From: Winogradskyella sp.
GTDB taxonomy: Bacteria; Bacteroidota; Bacteroidia; Flavobacteriales; Flavobacteriaceae
NCBI RefSeq assembly: GCF_013213835.1
Contig: NZ_JABSSU010000006.1
Span: forward strand, 186,001-250,000
Length of the DNA stretch: 64,000 bases
Direction of reading: 5' to 3'
Made by a program: the position numbers and the translations under genes. A model generated the notes under the pieces. It was not told where the DNA came from, did not search any database, and was given only the letters and a program-made list of their open reading frames with translations. Shown piece by piece: positions 27,184 to 34,543 of this stretch. Numbering within the stretch: position 1 is the first letter of the stretch; every line of letters starts with the position of its first letter.

Positions 27184-27760
27184 TATTAACAGTTGTTTGA
27201 ACAACTTCTATATTATTAATCCAAAAGGATGCGTCGTCTCCTTCTTCCACATTAACGTCCAAATTGTTAAAGATGCTTTTATAACCACATGCTCGAGACA
27301 CATATTGAAATTCTGAAGTATATGATAATTCAATGATATCTGTATTTGAATCATCCGTGTCATCATCATTTAGACGTAGGTTAGTATCCTTTTCTAAAAC
27401 AAAACGCGAAGTAGTAATCACACCTTCATCTCCGATAATTAAGGGTAATTCTATATTATCTCTATTGATATTGAAAAGTACAGTTAAATCTGATTGTAGT
27501 ATACCATTGTCAGCAATTGATGTTGGTTCATCTATTGGATCACCATTTTCATCACTTAGCAATCCTTCGCCATAAACTGTTAATCTCGGTACACTTTTAA
27601 GTTCATCAGGCTCAGAAGCATCATAAAACTCTACAATAACTCTAGGTGTGGTTGCGGTGCCTTCAGCGCAGATATCGTCACGTTCACAGCCATTAAAAGA
27701 TAAGGCTCCAAGAAGGCAAAGTGCTATAATGAAGAAATAGTGTTTCTTTTTAAAATTCAT
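27149..27760 (-). CDS. DUF6452 family lipoprotein
   Basis: 203 residues. Lipoprotein signal KKHYFFIIALCLLGALSFNGC, then a beta-rich domain with GTATTPRVIVEFYD near the start, the only part I can use for family assignment. Overlaps the DUF6048 gene and sits just after the rlmD-like gene, in the same direction. Function unknown. Confidence 0.8.
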   Translation of the reverse strand: MNFKKKHYFFIIALCLLGALSFNGCERDDICAEGTATTPRVIVEFYDASEPDELKSVPRLTVYGEGLLSDENGDPIDEPTSIADNGILQSDLTVLFNINRDNIELPLIIGDEGVITTSRFVLEKDTNLRLNDDDTDDSNTDIIELSYTSEFQYVSRACGYKSIFNNLDVNVEEGDDASFWINNIEVVQTTVNNENTVHVRIFH

Positions 27761-27828
27761 GTAATTGTTGACGCGTTTAGTTGTTTATTTGATAATTTCT
27801 TAACGCATTTAGCATATTAGTTATTTTC

Positions 27829-29283
27829 TTAATTCTTTTCAAATAAAACTACAGTTTCTATATGTGATGTATGAGGAAATTGGTCTACTAAACTCATCTT
27901 TTTTATTTGATAGTTAGCCTTCAACAATTGCTCTGTATCTCTGGCTTGAGTCGCCGGGTTACAAGATACATAAACCAAACGTTCTGCATTAAGGTTTATT
28001 ATTTTTTTAAGCGTTTTTGGCGCTATGCCAGCTCTTGCAGGATCGAGGATAATGGTCCTTATTTTATTTTTGTACTGTGGATGTTCTGTTAAGAATTTAC
28101 CCACATCAGCAGCATAAAACTCAAGACCTTCTATATTATTTCGTTTGGCATTTTCTTTGGCATCTTCGATAGCGGAAGCCACAATATCTACACCAACAAT
28201 TTTGGTATTACTTGCTCTTGAAGCTAATATTTGCCCTATTGTTCCTGTACCGCAAAATAAATCTAAAACCACAGAATTATCTACAGCTTCTTTATTTTCG
28301 AGAGCATAATCAATAACTTTAGAGTATAACTTTTCTGCCGATTTTGGATTGGTTTGAAAAAAGCTTTTCATGCTTATTTCAAAATTTAATCCAAGTAGTT
28401 CTTCAACAATTTTATCTTCACCATAAATCAGTGTGATACTTCCTGTAGTGGCTATTGTTCTATCACCAATTTCATCATTTATGGTATGCAAAAAGCCTGC
28501 AACACGAGTTCCGAATAATTCAACTAAATAGTCTGCAAATGCGTTTAGGTTAAACTGAGATAAGTCATGTGAAGTTGTGACAAGATTGAATAATAATTTA
28601 TTGGTTTTGTATGACTTTCTTATAACTAAATATCTATAAAAGCCTTCCTTTTTTGGCGCATGCCAAGGTTCTAAACCTGTCTGCTCACAATAGTGTCTAA
28701 TAATTTTTAGATGATTCTCAACTTCAGCATCAAATAAACCAGAGTCTTTCTCTAGATTGTCACCACACCACCATAGTCCACGACGTTTAAATCCTAGAGT
28801 AAATTCGTCAACGTCTGTTTTATTTGTTCTGTCGTAACCAATGGCAGAAAAGCCATATTCCATTTTATTACGATAATGAAATGTGTTTGGTGAAGTTATA
28901 AATTCATCAAATTTATCTTCAATATTCTCAACTTTACCTATACGTTTAAAAAGCTCTAATGTACTTGTCTGCTTGTATGCGTGTTGCTTTTCAATCGGTA
29001 AATTAATATAGGGAGCACCAGGAATATCTTGGTAAGGCATATCTATTTCATCATCAGATCGTTTAAGCACGTCTAATAATTTACCTTCAGCATATTTTTT
29101 GCTAGATTTTTTTATTTGCGTTTTTACAGTTTGCCCCGGAATTGTATTGGGAACAAACACTACAAATTCTCCGTGTTCATTTCTTATACGACCAATGCCT
29201 TTACCACCAAATGCGTAATCTTCAATTAGAATCTCAATGATTTCTCCACGTTTTACAAACTGATTTCGTTCTCTTCTTGGCAT
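27829..29283 (-). CDS. rlmD: RlmD/RumA-type class I SAM-dependent RNA (uracil-5-)-methyltransferase, without iron-sulfur cysteines
   Basis: 484 residues. N-terminal TRAM-like domain (IEDYAFGGKGIGRI), then the methyltransferase: SAM site LDLFCGTGTIGQ, FFQTNPKSAEKL, and catalytic Cys in VYVSCNPATQARD. Family members methylate 23S rRNA U1939 (RlmD) or related sites. The four-cysteine iron-sulfur motif of RlmD is absent: no Cys occurs before residue 170 and the matching segment reads PGAPYINLPIEKQHAYKQ. This resembles the cluster-less relatives, so the target may be different (RlmCD-like or TrmA-like). A -7 box TATTTTTG is at 29310-29303 on the minus strand. Confidence 0.82.
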   Translation of the reverse strand: MPRRERNQFVKRGEIIEILIEDYAFGGKGIGRIRNEHGEFVVFVPNTIPGQTVKTQIKKSSKKYAEGKLLDVLKRSDDEIDMPYQDIPGAPYINLPIEKQHAYKQTSTLELFKRIGKVENIEDKFDEFITSPNTFHYRNKMEYGFSAIGYDRTNKTDVDEFTLGFKRRGLWWCGDNLEKDSGLFDAEVENHLKIIRHYCEQTGLEPWHAPKKEGFYRYLVIRKSYKTNKLLFNLVTTSHDLSQFNLNAFADYLVELFGTRVAGFLHTINDEIGDRTIATTGSITLIYGEDKIVEELLGLNFEISMKSFFQTNPKSAEKLYSKVIDYALENKEAVDNSVVLDLFCGTGTIGQILASRASNTKIVGVDIVASAIEDAKENAKRNNIEGLEFYAADVGKFLTEHPQYKNKIRTIILDPARAGIAPKTLKKIINLNAERLVYVSCNPATQARDTEQLLKANYQIKKMSLVDQFPHTSHIETVVLFEKN

Positions 29284-29302
29284 TTTTAAATGTAATTGAC
29301 GG

Positions 29303-29310
29303 CAAAAATA
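29303..29310 (-). promoter_or_regulatory. -7 box of the rlmD-like gene
   Basis: TATTTTTG on the minus strand matches the Bacteroidota consensus TAnnTTTG and lies 20 bases before the start codon. No good -33 element is evident. Confidence 0.5.
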
Positions 29311-29360
29311 TGGTATTTAAGCGTTAGCCCATTCATAATCTCTTTAATATTTATTATTTT

Positions 29361-29490
29361 GCAGACCACTAGGGATGATTTCTCTCCCACGCTGCTTTTT
29401 CGAGTGTCGCTGTTGGTGGTTCTAACCAAGACGCACAAATCTTCTCGAAGGAATAAAGGTAGAGCAGGAACTCGCTAAGCGAGATTAGGT
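29361..29490 (+). ncRNA. GC-rich structured leader or small RNA upstream of rocD
   Basis: In a strongly AT-rich genome this stretch stands out by much higher GC and by nested helices: GCAG (29361-29364) with CTGC (29392-29395) enclosing GGGA/TCCC; TTTTTCGAG (29396-29404) with CTCGAAGGA (29444-29452, two G-U pairs) enclosing TTGGT/ACCAA (29413-29417/29425-29429); and the hairpin CTCGC-TAA-GCGAG (29471-29483). It ends about 50 bases before rocD with no clear terminator, so a cis-regulatory leader is more likely than a free sRNA. It matches none of the riboswitch cores I can recall (TPP, SAM-I, glycine, cobalamin, c-di-GMP). Direction is inferred from rocD. Confidence 0.5.
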
Positions 29491-29538
29491 AAATACCATG
29501 TTTTGCTTAGTTTTTGTTTAATTTTTAATTTTTTTGAA

Positions 29539-30819
29539 ATGGCAGTTTTAGACCACATTTCGTCGCAGGAAGCGATGGCATTGGAGAACAAGTATGGTGC
29601 TCAGAATTATCATCCATTACCAGTTGTATTAAGCAAAGGTGAAGGTGTTTATGTTTGGGACGTAGAAGGTAAAAAATACTACGATTTTTTATCTGCTTAT
29701 TCTTCTTTAAATCAAGGGCATTGTCACCCAAAGATTGTGAATGCAATGATGCAACAAGCAGAACGCTTAACTTTAACTTCTCGTGCATTTTATAATGACA
29801 TGCTTGGTAGATATGAAAAATATGCAACTGAGTATTTTAAATTTGATAAAATGCTTCCAATGAATTCTGGTGCGGAAGCAGTAGAAACAGCATTAAAACT
29901 ATGTCGTAAATGGGCATATGAAGTTAAAGGGATTGATTTAAATAAAGCAGAGATTATTGTATGTGAGAACAACTTTCATGGCAGAACAACAACAATCATT
30001 TCGTTTTCTAATGACCCAATTGCCCGTAAAAACTTTGGACCATATACAGATGGTTTTATAAAAGTTGAATATGATAATCTTGCAGCATTAGAGGAAGTTT
30101 TAAGCACAAATCCTAATATAGCAGGTTTCTTAGTAGAGCCAATACAAGGTGAAGCTGGTGTTTATGTGCCAAGCGAAGATTATTTAGTAAAAGCAAAAGC
30201 ACTTTGCGAAAAATACAATGTATTATTTATTGCAGATGAAGTTCAAACAGGTATTGCAAGAACAGGAAGACTTCTAGCTACTTGTGGTAACTGTACATGT
30301 GAAAATAAAGATTGTTCGGACACTCCAGATGTTAAACCAGATATTTTGGTTTTAGGTAAGGCCTTAAGTGGTGGCTTATATCCAGTATCTGCAGTAATGT
30401 CGAGTAACGAAATTATGAATGTGATACAACCAGGAAACCATGGAAGTACATTTGGTGGAAATCCGATTGCAGCAGCGGTTGCAATTGCAGCGTTAGAGGT
30501 TGTTAAAGAAGAAAAATTAGCTGAGAACGCTTATCAATTAGGTGAGTTGTTCAGAGCTGAAATAAATAAATATATAGAAACAAGCTCTATTGTTACTAAG
30601 GTAAGAGGTAAAGGCTTGTTAAATGCGATTGTTATTAATGACCATGAAGATAGTGATACAGCTTGGAATATATGTTTAAAACTACGAGATAACGGTTTAT
30701 TAGCTAAGCCTACTCATGGCAACATGATTAGATTTGCTCCACCATTAGTTATGACTGAAGAGCAATTATTAGAATGTGTTTCTATAATTACGAATACGCT
30801 GAAAGAATTTGAAGATTAG
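29539..30819 (+). CDS. rocD: Ornithine-oxo-acid transaminase
   Basis: 426 residues from ATG 29539 ([16 protein letters not shown]); the frame extends to 29503 with no family support. Class III PLP aminotransferase: [32 protein letters not shown], the Asp of [16 protein letters not shown] Lys in [10 protein letters not shown] and [12 protein letters not shown]. Converts ornithine and 2-oxoglutarate to glutamate semialdehyde and glutamate in arginine breakdown or proline supply. A Cys-rich insertion ([11 protein letters not shown]) is seen in many bacterial homologues. Preceded by a GC-rich leader; terminator at 30841. Confidence 0.95.
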   Translation: MAVLDHISSQEAMALENKYGAQNYHPLPVVLSKGEGVYVWDVEGKKYYDFLSAYSSLNQGHCHPKIVNAMMQQAERLTLTSRAFYNDMLGRYEKYATEYFKFDKMLPMNSGAEAVETALKLCRKWAYEVKGIDLNKAEIIVCENNFHGRTTTIISFSNDPIARKNFGPYTDGFIKVEYDNLAALEEVLSTNPNIAGFLVEPIQGEAGVYVPSEDYLVKAKALCEKYNVLFIADEVQTGIARTGRLLATCGNCTCENKDCSDTPDVKPDILVLGKALSGGLYPVSAVMSSNEIMNVIQPGNHGSTFGGNPIAAAVAIAALEVVKEEKLAENAYQLGELFRAEINKYIETSSIVTKVRGKGLLNAIVINDHEDSDTAWNICLKLRDNGLLAKPTHGNMIRFAPPLVMTEEQLLECVSIITNTLKEFED

Positions 30820-30840
30820 AATATAGAAACCACTTATAAA

Positions 30841-30873
30841 AAAAGCGTCTAATTCATATAATTAGACGCTTTT
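30841..30873. terminator. Bidirectional terminator between rocD and the CCC-motif gene
   Basis: AAAAGCGTCTAAT (30841-30853) pairs with ATTAGACGCTTTT (30861-30873) around a seven-base loop, A/T runs on both sides serve both convergent genes. Confidence 0.88.
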
Positions 30874-30883
30874 TAAATTAAAA

Positions 30884-31216
30884 TTATTGATTTTGCATTT
30901 GTTCCATCATTTCGGTTACTTGTTCCATATAAGCATCCCATCCACCAATAGACCAAATATTATAAGCAGTCCATATGAATGTCAATACACCTAAAGCGAT
31001 ACCAATTAAAGCTAAAGTTTTTGCAGTTTTAACTTGGCTATAGTTAGTATATAATTCTGGTTGTTCTAAATATGTTTTTTCATCTTTTTTCGCCAAGAAA
31101 AAACCTATACCCGAAAGTAATATTCCACCAAGTCCAGCACTAAAACAACAACAAATAAAGGAAATGCTTGAAAGTACTATTGATGTGGTTGCGTTAGGTA
31201 ATTTTTGTTGTTCCAT
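30884..31216 (-). CDS. CCC-motif membrane protein
   Basis: 110 residues with three consecutive cysteines (SISFICCCFSAGLGGILLSGIGFFLA) in a first membrane segment and a second segment (TLALIGIALGVLTFIWTAYNI). This matches the small Bacteroidota proteins named for the CCC motif. It is 4 bases downstream of the DUF2752 gene, the usual partner. Function unknown. Confidence 0.85.
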   Translation of the reverse strand: MEQQKLPNATTSIVLSSISFICCCFSAGLGGILLSGIGFFLAKKDEKTYLEQPELYTNYSQVKTAKTLALIGIALGVLTFIWTAYNIWSIGGWDAYMEQVTEMMEQMQNQ

Positions 31217-31220
31217 AATT

Positions 31221-31508
31221 TTATTTGAGATAAAGTTTAATTAAATAATTGCCTACAATAACAATTACGTTGAGTATAGCCAATATACTAATAATTTTAG
31301 TGTCGTTATTAAATTTTCTAAATCTACTTATAGTAATGAAACTAAATAGAGTTATTAAAGTATATATGCCAGGGTACATATAAAACGCTTCTACAAACTC
31401 ACCTCTTAGAATCAAAGCAACAGATCTTTGCAATCCACAGCCCATACATTCCATACCTAGGTACTTTTTACTGAGACAAGGCAACATATAATCTTCTAAT
31501 TTTGTCAT
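31221..31508 (-). CDS. DUF2752 domain membrane protein
   Basis: 95 residues from ATG 31508 (MTKLEDYMLPC); ATG 31520 is also possible. The defining motif CMGCGLQRSVALILRGEFVEAFYMYP is present as two parts (CMGCGLQRS and GEFVEAFYMYPG), followed by two hydrophobic helices. The family is small, membrane-bound and of unknown function. Probably co-transcribed with the CCC-motif protein. Confidence 0.85.
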   Translation of the reverse strand: MTKLEDYMLPCLSKKYLGMECMGCGLQRSVALILRGEFVEAFYMYPGIYTLITLFSFITISRFRKFNNDTKIISILAILNVIVIVGNYLIKLYLK

Positions 31509-31585
31509 AAAATAAAACATAGTGCTAATTTACATAAATACACATACAAAACGGAATACCTTTTCAAATAACTCGATCTATATCT

Positions 31586-31593
31586 TATTTTTG
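31586..31593 (+). promoter_or_regulatory. -7 box close to the start of the small membrane protein gene
   Basis: TATTTTTG matches TAnnTTTG. It lies 3 bases before ATG 31596 and 21 before ATG 31614, so transcription would begin at or after the first ATG; this favours 31614 as the start. Confidence 0.55.
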
Positions 31594-31613
31594 TAATGCT
31601 TAATTTTATAGAT

Positions 31614-31841
31614 ATGAATATTTCTAGACTAATTAATTACGTGTGTATTATTATTGGTGGTGTAATTGCTATATATGCTCAGGCAGAAGAACAACAAGAC
31701 ACTTTTTTATTGGTAGGTGGTATTGTAATATTAATGTTTGGTATTTATAGAACATCACGAAATATTCCTAGTAAGTATGAAAAGCAAGAAGAAGATTCTT
31801 TTGTAAAGTCAGAACCAATTGATGAAGATGAAACGAGGTGA
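31614..31841 (+). CDS. Small membrane protein, unknown function
   Basis: 75 residues from ATG 31614 (MNISRLINYVCIIIGG); ATG 31596 adds six residues but lies where transcription should begin. Two hydrophobic helices (about 6-21 and 28-43: NYVCIIIGGVIAIYA, FLLVGGIVILMFGIYR) and an acidic C-terminus. Overlaps the Smr gene by 20 bases, so the two are coupled. I do not recognise a family. Confidence 0.7.
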   Translation: MNISRLINYVCIIIGGVIAIYAQAEEQQDTFLLVGGIVILMFGIYRTSRNIPSKYEKQEEDSFVKSEPIDEDETR

Positions 31842-32379
31842 TATTGTTGAAGCTTTGGATGATGATATTTCTGGAGAAATCATCAAAATCTCAGGATCCA
31901 CTATAATAATTGAAGATTCGGACGGTTTTGAATATCAGTTTCAGTCTAAAGAATTAGTTTTAAAACAATCTAAATCTCAAATAGATAGAGCTCTATACGA
32001 TTCTGATATAGAATCGATAAAGAGAGAAAAAGAAACTAAAAAGCGAAAGCAAACTCAAAAAGTAACACCTAAAGAACGTCATGCACCTAAGTTTGAAGTA
32101 GATTTACATATTCATCATCTTACAGATTCTACAAAAGGTATGACTAATTTTGACATGCTCAACCTTCAACTTGATACTGCTCGAGGACAACTAGAATTTG
32201 CTATTAGAAAGCGTATACCAAAAATGGTGTTTATACATGGAGTAGGAGAAGGAGTTTTGCGTCAAGAACTAGAAACCTTGTTAAGTAGATATAACAACGT
32301 TAAGTTTTATGATGCGGATTATAAAACCTATGGATTAGGCGCTACTGAAGTGAGAATATTTCAGAATATAGCACCTTAA
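31822..32379 (+). CDS. DUF2027/Smr domain protein
   Basis: 185 residues from ATG 31822 (MKMKRGDIVEALDD), the start that matches the family's MK.K.GD. N-terminal KOW/DUF2027-like segment (GDIVEALDDDISGEIIKI), a basic linker, then a C-terminal Smr domain with VDLHIHHL and FIHGVGEGVLRQELE, the residues typical of MutS2-type nucleases. Role likely in nucleic acid processing; not MutS2 itself, because no ATPase part is present. The stop codon shares TTAA with the convergent gene. Confidence 0.87.
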   Translation: MKMKRGDIVEALDDDISGEIIKISGSTIIIEDSDGFEYQFQSKELVLKQSKSQIDRALYDSDIESIKREKETKKRKQTQKVTPKERHAPKFEVDLHIHHLTDSTKGMTNFDMLNLQLDTARGQLEFAIRKRIPKMVFIHGVGEGVLRQELETLLSRYNNVKFYDADYKTYGLGATEVRIFQNIAP

Positions 32380-33317
32380 TCTTCCTCTACTTCTTGAGTA
32401 AATGTAATTTCATAAGTCAATGTACCTAAATCAACTTCTGTTGCTGAAAGTATTTCTAAGTTTATATTTCTTACTATAATTCTTGCATTAACCGTACGTT
32501 TATATTCATTGTTAGCAGTTAATCCGGGCGAGGCATAAAAGGTGTCTTCTAAAACATTTCTAAAGTGAGGAACAAGGTCACCATCTGCATTTGTATTACG
32601 ATCATTTAAAGGGTTTTTATCACCGTCTTCATCTTCTTCAATGGTATCAATACCATCGCCATCGTCGTCTTCATCTAAATAATCAGGAATTCCATCACTA
32701 TCGGTATCTAATGGGTTTGTGGTTGGATCATCGTCACCATCAAGATCAGTATTATCAATTTCTTCTGAGGTTTTTACATTGTCATTATCATCATCTTCAT
32801 CCAAATAGTCAGGAAATTCATCGCCATCTGAATTTAATGCATTAGGGTAGTTACCGTCCTCATCTGGTTCGCCACGACCTTCTAAATCTGAAGGAATGCC
32901 ATCACCATCATCATCTTCAATAGTAACAGTGATTTCCACATCACCAGAGTCAGCCTCATAGTCTTCAACAATATTTAAATCAGCAGGTGGAATGACTTCA
33001 CATAACTCACCAGTTCCTAGTGCTCGATTATATGTTCTGTAAATGAACCGTATTTGATTACCATTAATAGTTAACTCAGTTGGGGTATCTGTTGGCGTTG
33101 GTATTGTAAAAGGAAATTCGTCATCTGCATTTCTAGTAATAATAAGAGATAAAGACTCGTTAGGATCTTGTCTGGTATCATAAATAAGAAACGAATTAAT
33201 ATTATTGTCGCAATATTCAAGATTTTGATCAAAGTCCAAGTCAACAGTTAGTATATCACCATCATTACAAGTGAATAGTGTAAAAAGTAAACAACTTAAG
33301 ATGAAACGACGTATCAT
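32376..33317 (-). CDS. Lipoprotein with acidic thrombospondin type-3-like calcium repeats
   Basis: 313 residues from ATG 33317 (MIRRFILSCLLFTLFTC), a lipoprotein signal; the longer frame to 33368 adds no signal logic. A central block (about 150-260) is packed with D-x-D-x-D-G repeats (DDDGDGIPSD, NSDGDEFPDY, DTDSDGIPDY, DEDGDKNPL), the pattern that binds calcium in thrombospondin type-3 repeats. The C-terminal beta part is of unknown type. Probably surface-exposed, calcium-stabilised; function unknown. Its stop overlaps that of the Smr gene. Confidence 0.8.
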   Translation of the reverse strand: MIRRFILSCLLFTLFTCNDGDILTVDLDFDQNLEYCDNNINSFLIYDTRQDPNESLSLIITRNADDEFPFTIPTPTDTPTELTINGNQIRFIYRTYNRALGTGELCEVIPPADLNIVEDYEADSGDVEITVTIEDDDGDGIPSDLEGRGEPDEDGNYPNALNSDGDEFPDYLDEDDDNDNVKTSEEIDNTDLDGDDDPTTNPLDTDSDGIPDYLDEDDDGDGIDTIEEDEDGDKNPLNDRNTNADGDLVPHFRNVLEDTFYASPGLTANNEYKRTVNARIIVRNINLEILSATEVDLGTLTYEITFTQEVEED

Positions 33318-33391
33318 AGATTCAATTTTCAACAAAAATAATCGATTTATAAAATTAGAACGTTCCAAGTCCTAAATAATTTTATTTACAA

Positions 33392-33399
33392 TATTTTTG
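33392..33399 (+). promoter_or_regulatory. -7 box of the cysteine desulfurase gene, 4 bases from the ATG
   Basis: TATTTTTG is an exact TAnnTTTG match that ends four bases before the start codon, which implies a very short or absent 5' leader. The -33 region has no clear TTTG. Confidence 0.6.
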
Positions 33400-33403
33400 C
33401 ATT

Positions 33404-34543
33404 ATGAAAGCTATTTATTTAGATAACGCTGCAACGACTGCACTAAGACCAGAAGTCATAAATAGAATGACCGAAGTATTAAAAGAAAACTACGGAAATG
33501 CTTCGTCTACTCATGCCATTGGCCGTTCGTCTAAAGCACTATTAGAACAATGTCGTAAAAATATAGCAGCTTATTTTAATGTTTCTGCTGCAGAAATTGT
33601 CTTTACTTCAGGTGGAACAGAAGCAGATAATTTTGCCCTAAGAAGTGCAGTTAGAGATTTAGGCGTTACAACTATAATTACTTCAAAAATTGAACATCAT
33701 GCCGTATTGCACACTGCAGAACAATTACAGAAGGAATATGGTATTAAACTTTTATTTGTTGATTTAGATGAAATGGGCTTTGTAGATTACAACCATTTAG
33801 AATCATTATTGGAAGAAAACGATCATTGTTTGGTGAGTTTAATGCACATTAATAATGAGATAGGAAATATTCTCAATATTGAAAAAGTTGCTCATCTTTG
33901 TAAATTGAATAGTGCACTGTTCCATACAGACACTGTACAATCCGTTGGACATTATAGGTTGGACCTCAGTGAAATTCCTATTCACTTTTTAGCGGCGAGC
34001 GCTCATAAATTTCATGGCCCAAAAGGTGTTGGATTTTGTTTTGTAAGAAAAGAAACAGGACTAAAACCTTTAATTTTTGGTGGTGAACAAGAAAGAGGTT
34101 ACAGAGCAGGGACCGAATCGATTCATAATATTGTTGCAATGGATGAGGCTTTGCGTATAGCTTACGAAAATATTGACACCGAAAAGTCATATGTTGCTGA
34201 ACTAAAGCAATATTTCATAGAAACCGTTAAAAAAATGATTCCAGTTGCTAGGTTTAATGGTGGCTGTGCGGTACTTTCTCATAGTACCTATACCTTAGTT
34301 AATGTTTGTTTACCTGTAAAAAAAGAAAATGCAGCAATGCTGCAGTTTCAATTAGATTTAAAAGGTATAGCATGTTCTAAAGGTAGTGCTTGTCAAAGTG
34401 GTAGTAATCAACAATCACATGTGCTCTCTGCTATTTTAGATGAAAATTGTTTGAGTTTACCTTCAGTACGTTTCTCATTTAGTATTTATAATACCAAAGA
34501 AGATATAGATTACGTTGTTAAAGTATTATCAGATTTGTGTTAA
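33404..34543 (+). CDS. Cysteine desulfurase family protein (NifS/IscS-like)
   Basis: 379 residues. Fold-type I PLP enzyme: YLDNAATT, the EHHAVL pocket, PLP Lys in SAHKFHGPKGVGF and the catalytic Cys in CSKGSACQSG. Releases sulfur from cysteine as a persulfide for Fe-S clusters or tRNA thiolation. No iscU or sufBCD gene is nearby, so I cannot say which sulfur acceptor it serves. Its end overlaps the stop of the convergent T9SS cargo gene on TTAA. Confidence 0.92.
   Translation: MKAIYLDNAATTALRPEVINRMTEVLKENYGNASSTHAIGRSSKALLEQCRKNIAAYFNVSAAEIVFTSGGTEADNFALRSAVRDLGVTTIITSKIEHHAVLHTAEQLQKEYGIKLLFVDLDEMGFVDYNHLESLLEENDHCLVSLMHINNEIGNILNIEKVAHLCKLNSALFHTDTVQSVGHYRLDLSEIPIHFLAASAHKFHGPKGVGFCFVRKETGLKPLIFGGEQERGYRAGTESIHNIVAMDEALRIAYENIDTEKSYVAELKQYFIETVKKMIPVARFNGGCAVLSHSTYTLVNVCLPVKKENAAMLQFQLDLKGIACSKGSACQSGSNQQSHVLSAILDENCLSLPSVRFSFSIYNTKEDIDYVVKVLSDLC

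Noticed and set aside
29296..29478. Open frame of 60 codons upstream of rocD
   Set aside because: It runs through the GC-rich structured RNA stretch, has no family resemblance and no plausible ribosome binding context.
29361..29490. Signal recognition particle RNA or tmRNA
   Set aside because: The conserved SRP tetraloop core and the tmRNA ends are absent; only a loose GAAGGAA resemblance is present.
32591..32845. 84-codon frame rich in His and Tyr on the plus strand
   Set aside because: It is the antisense of the Asp-rich calcium-repeat region; composition follows from GAT/GAC repeats.
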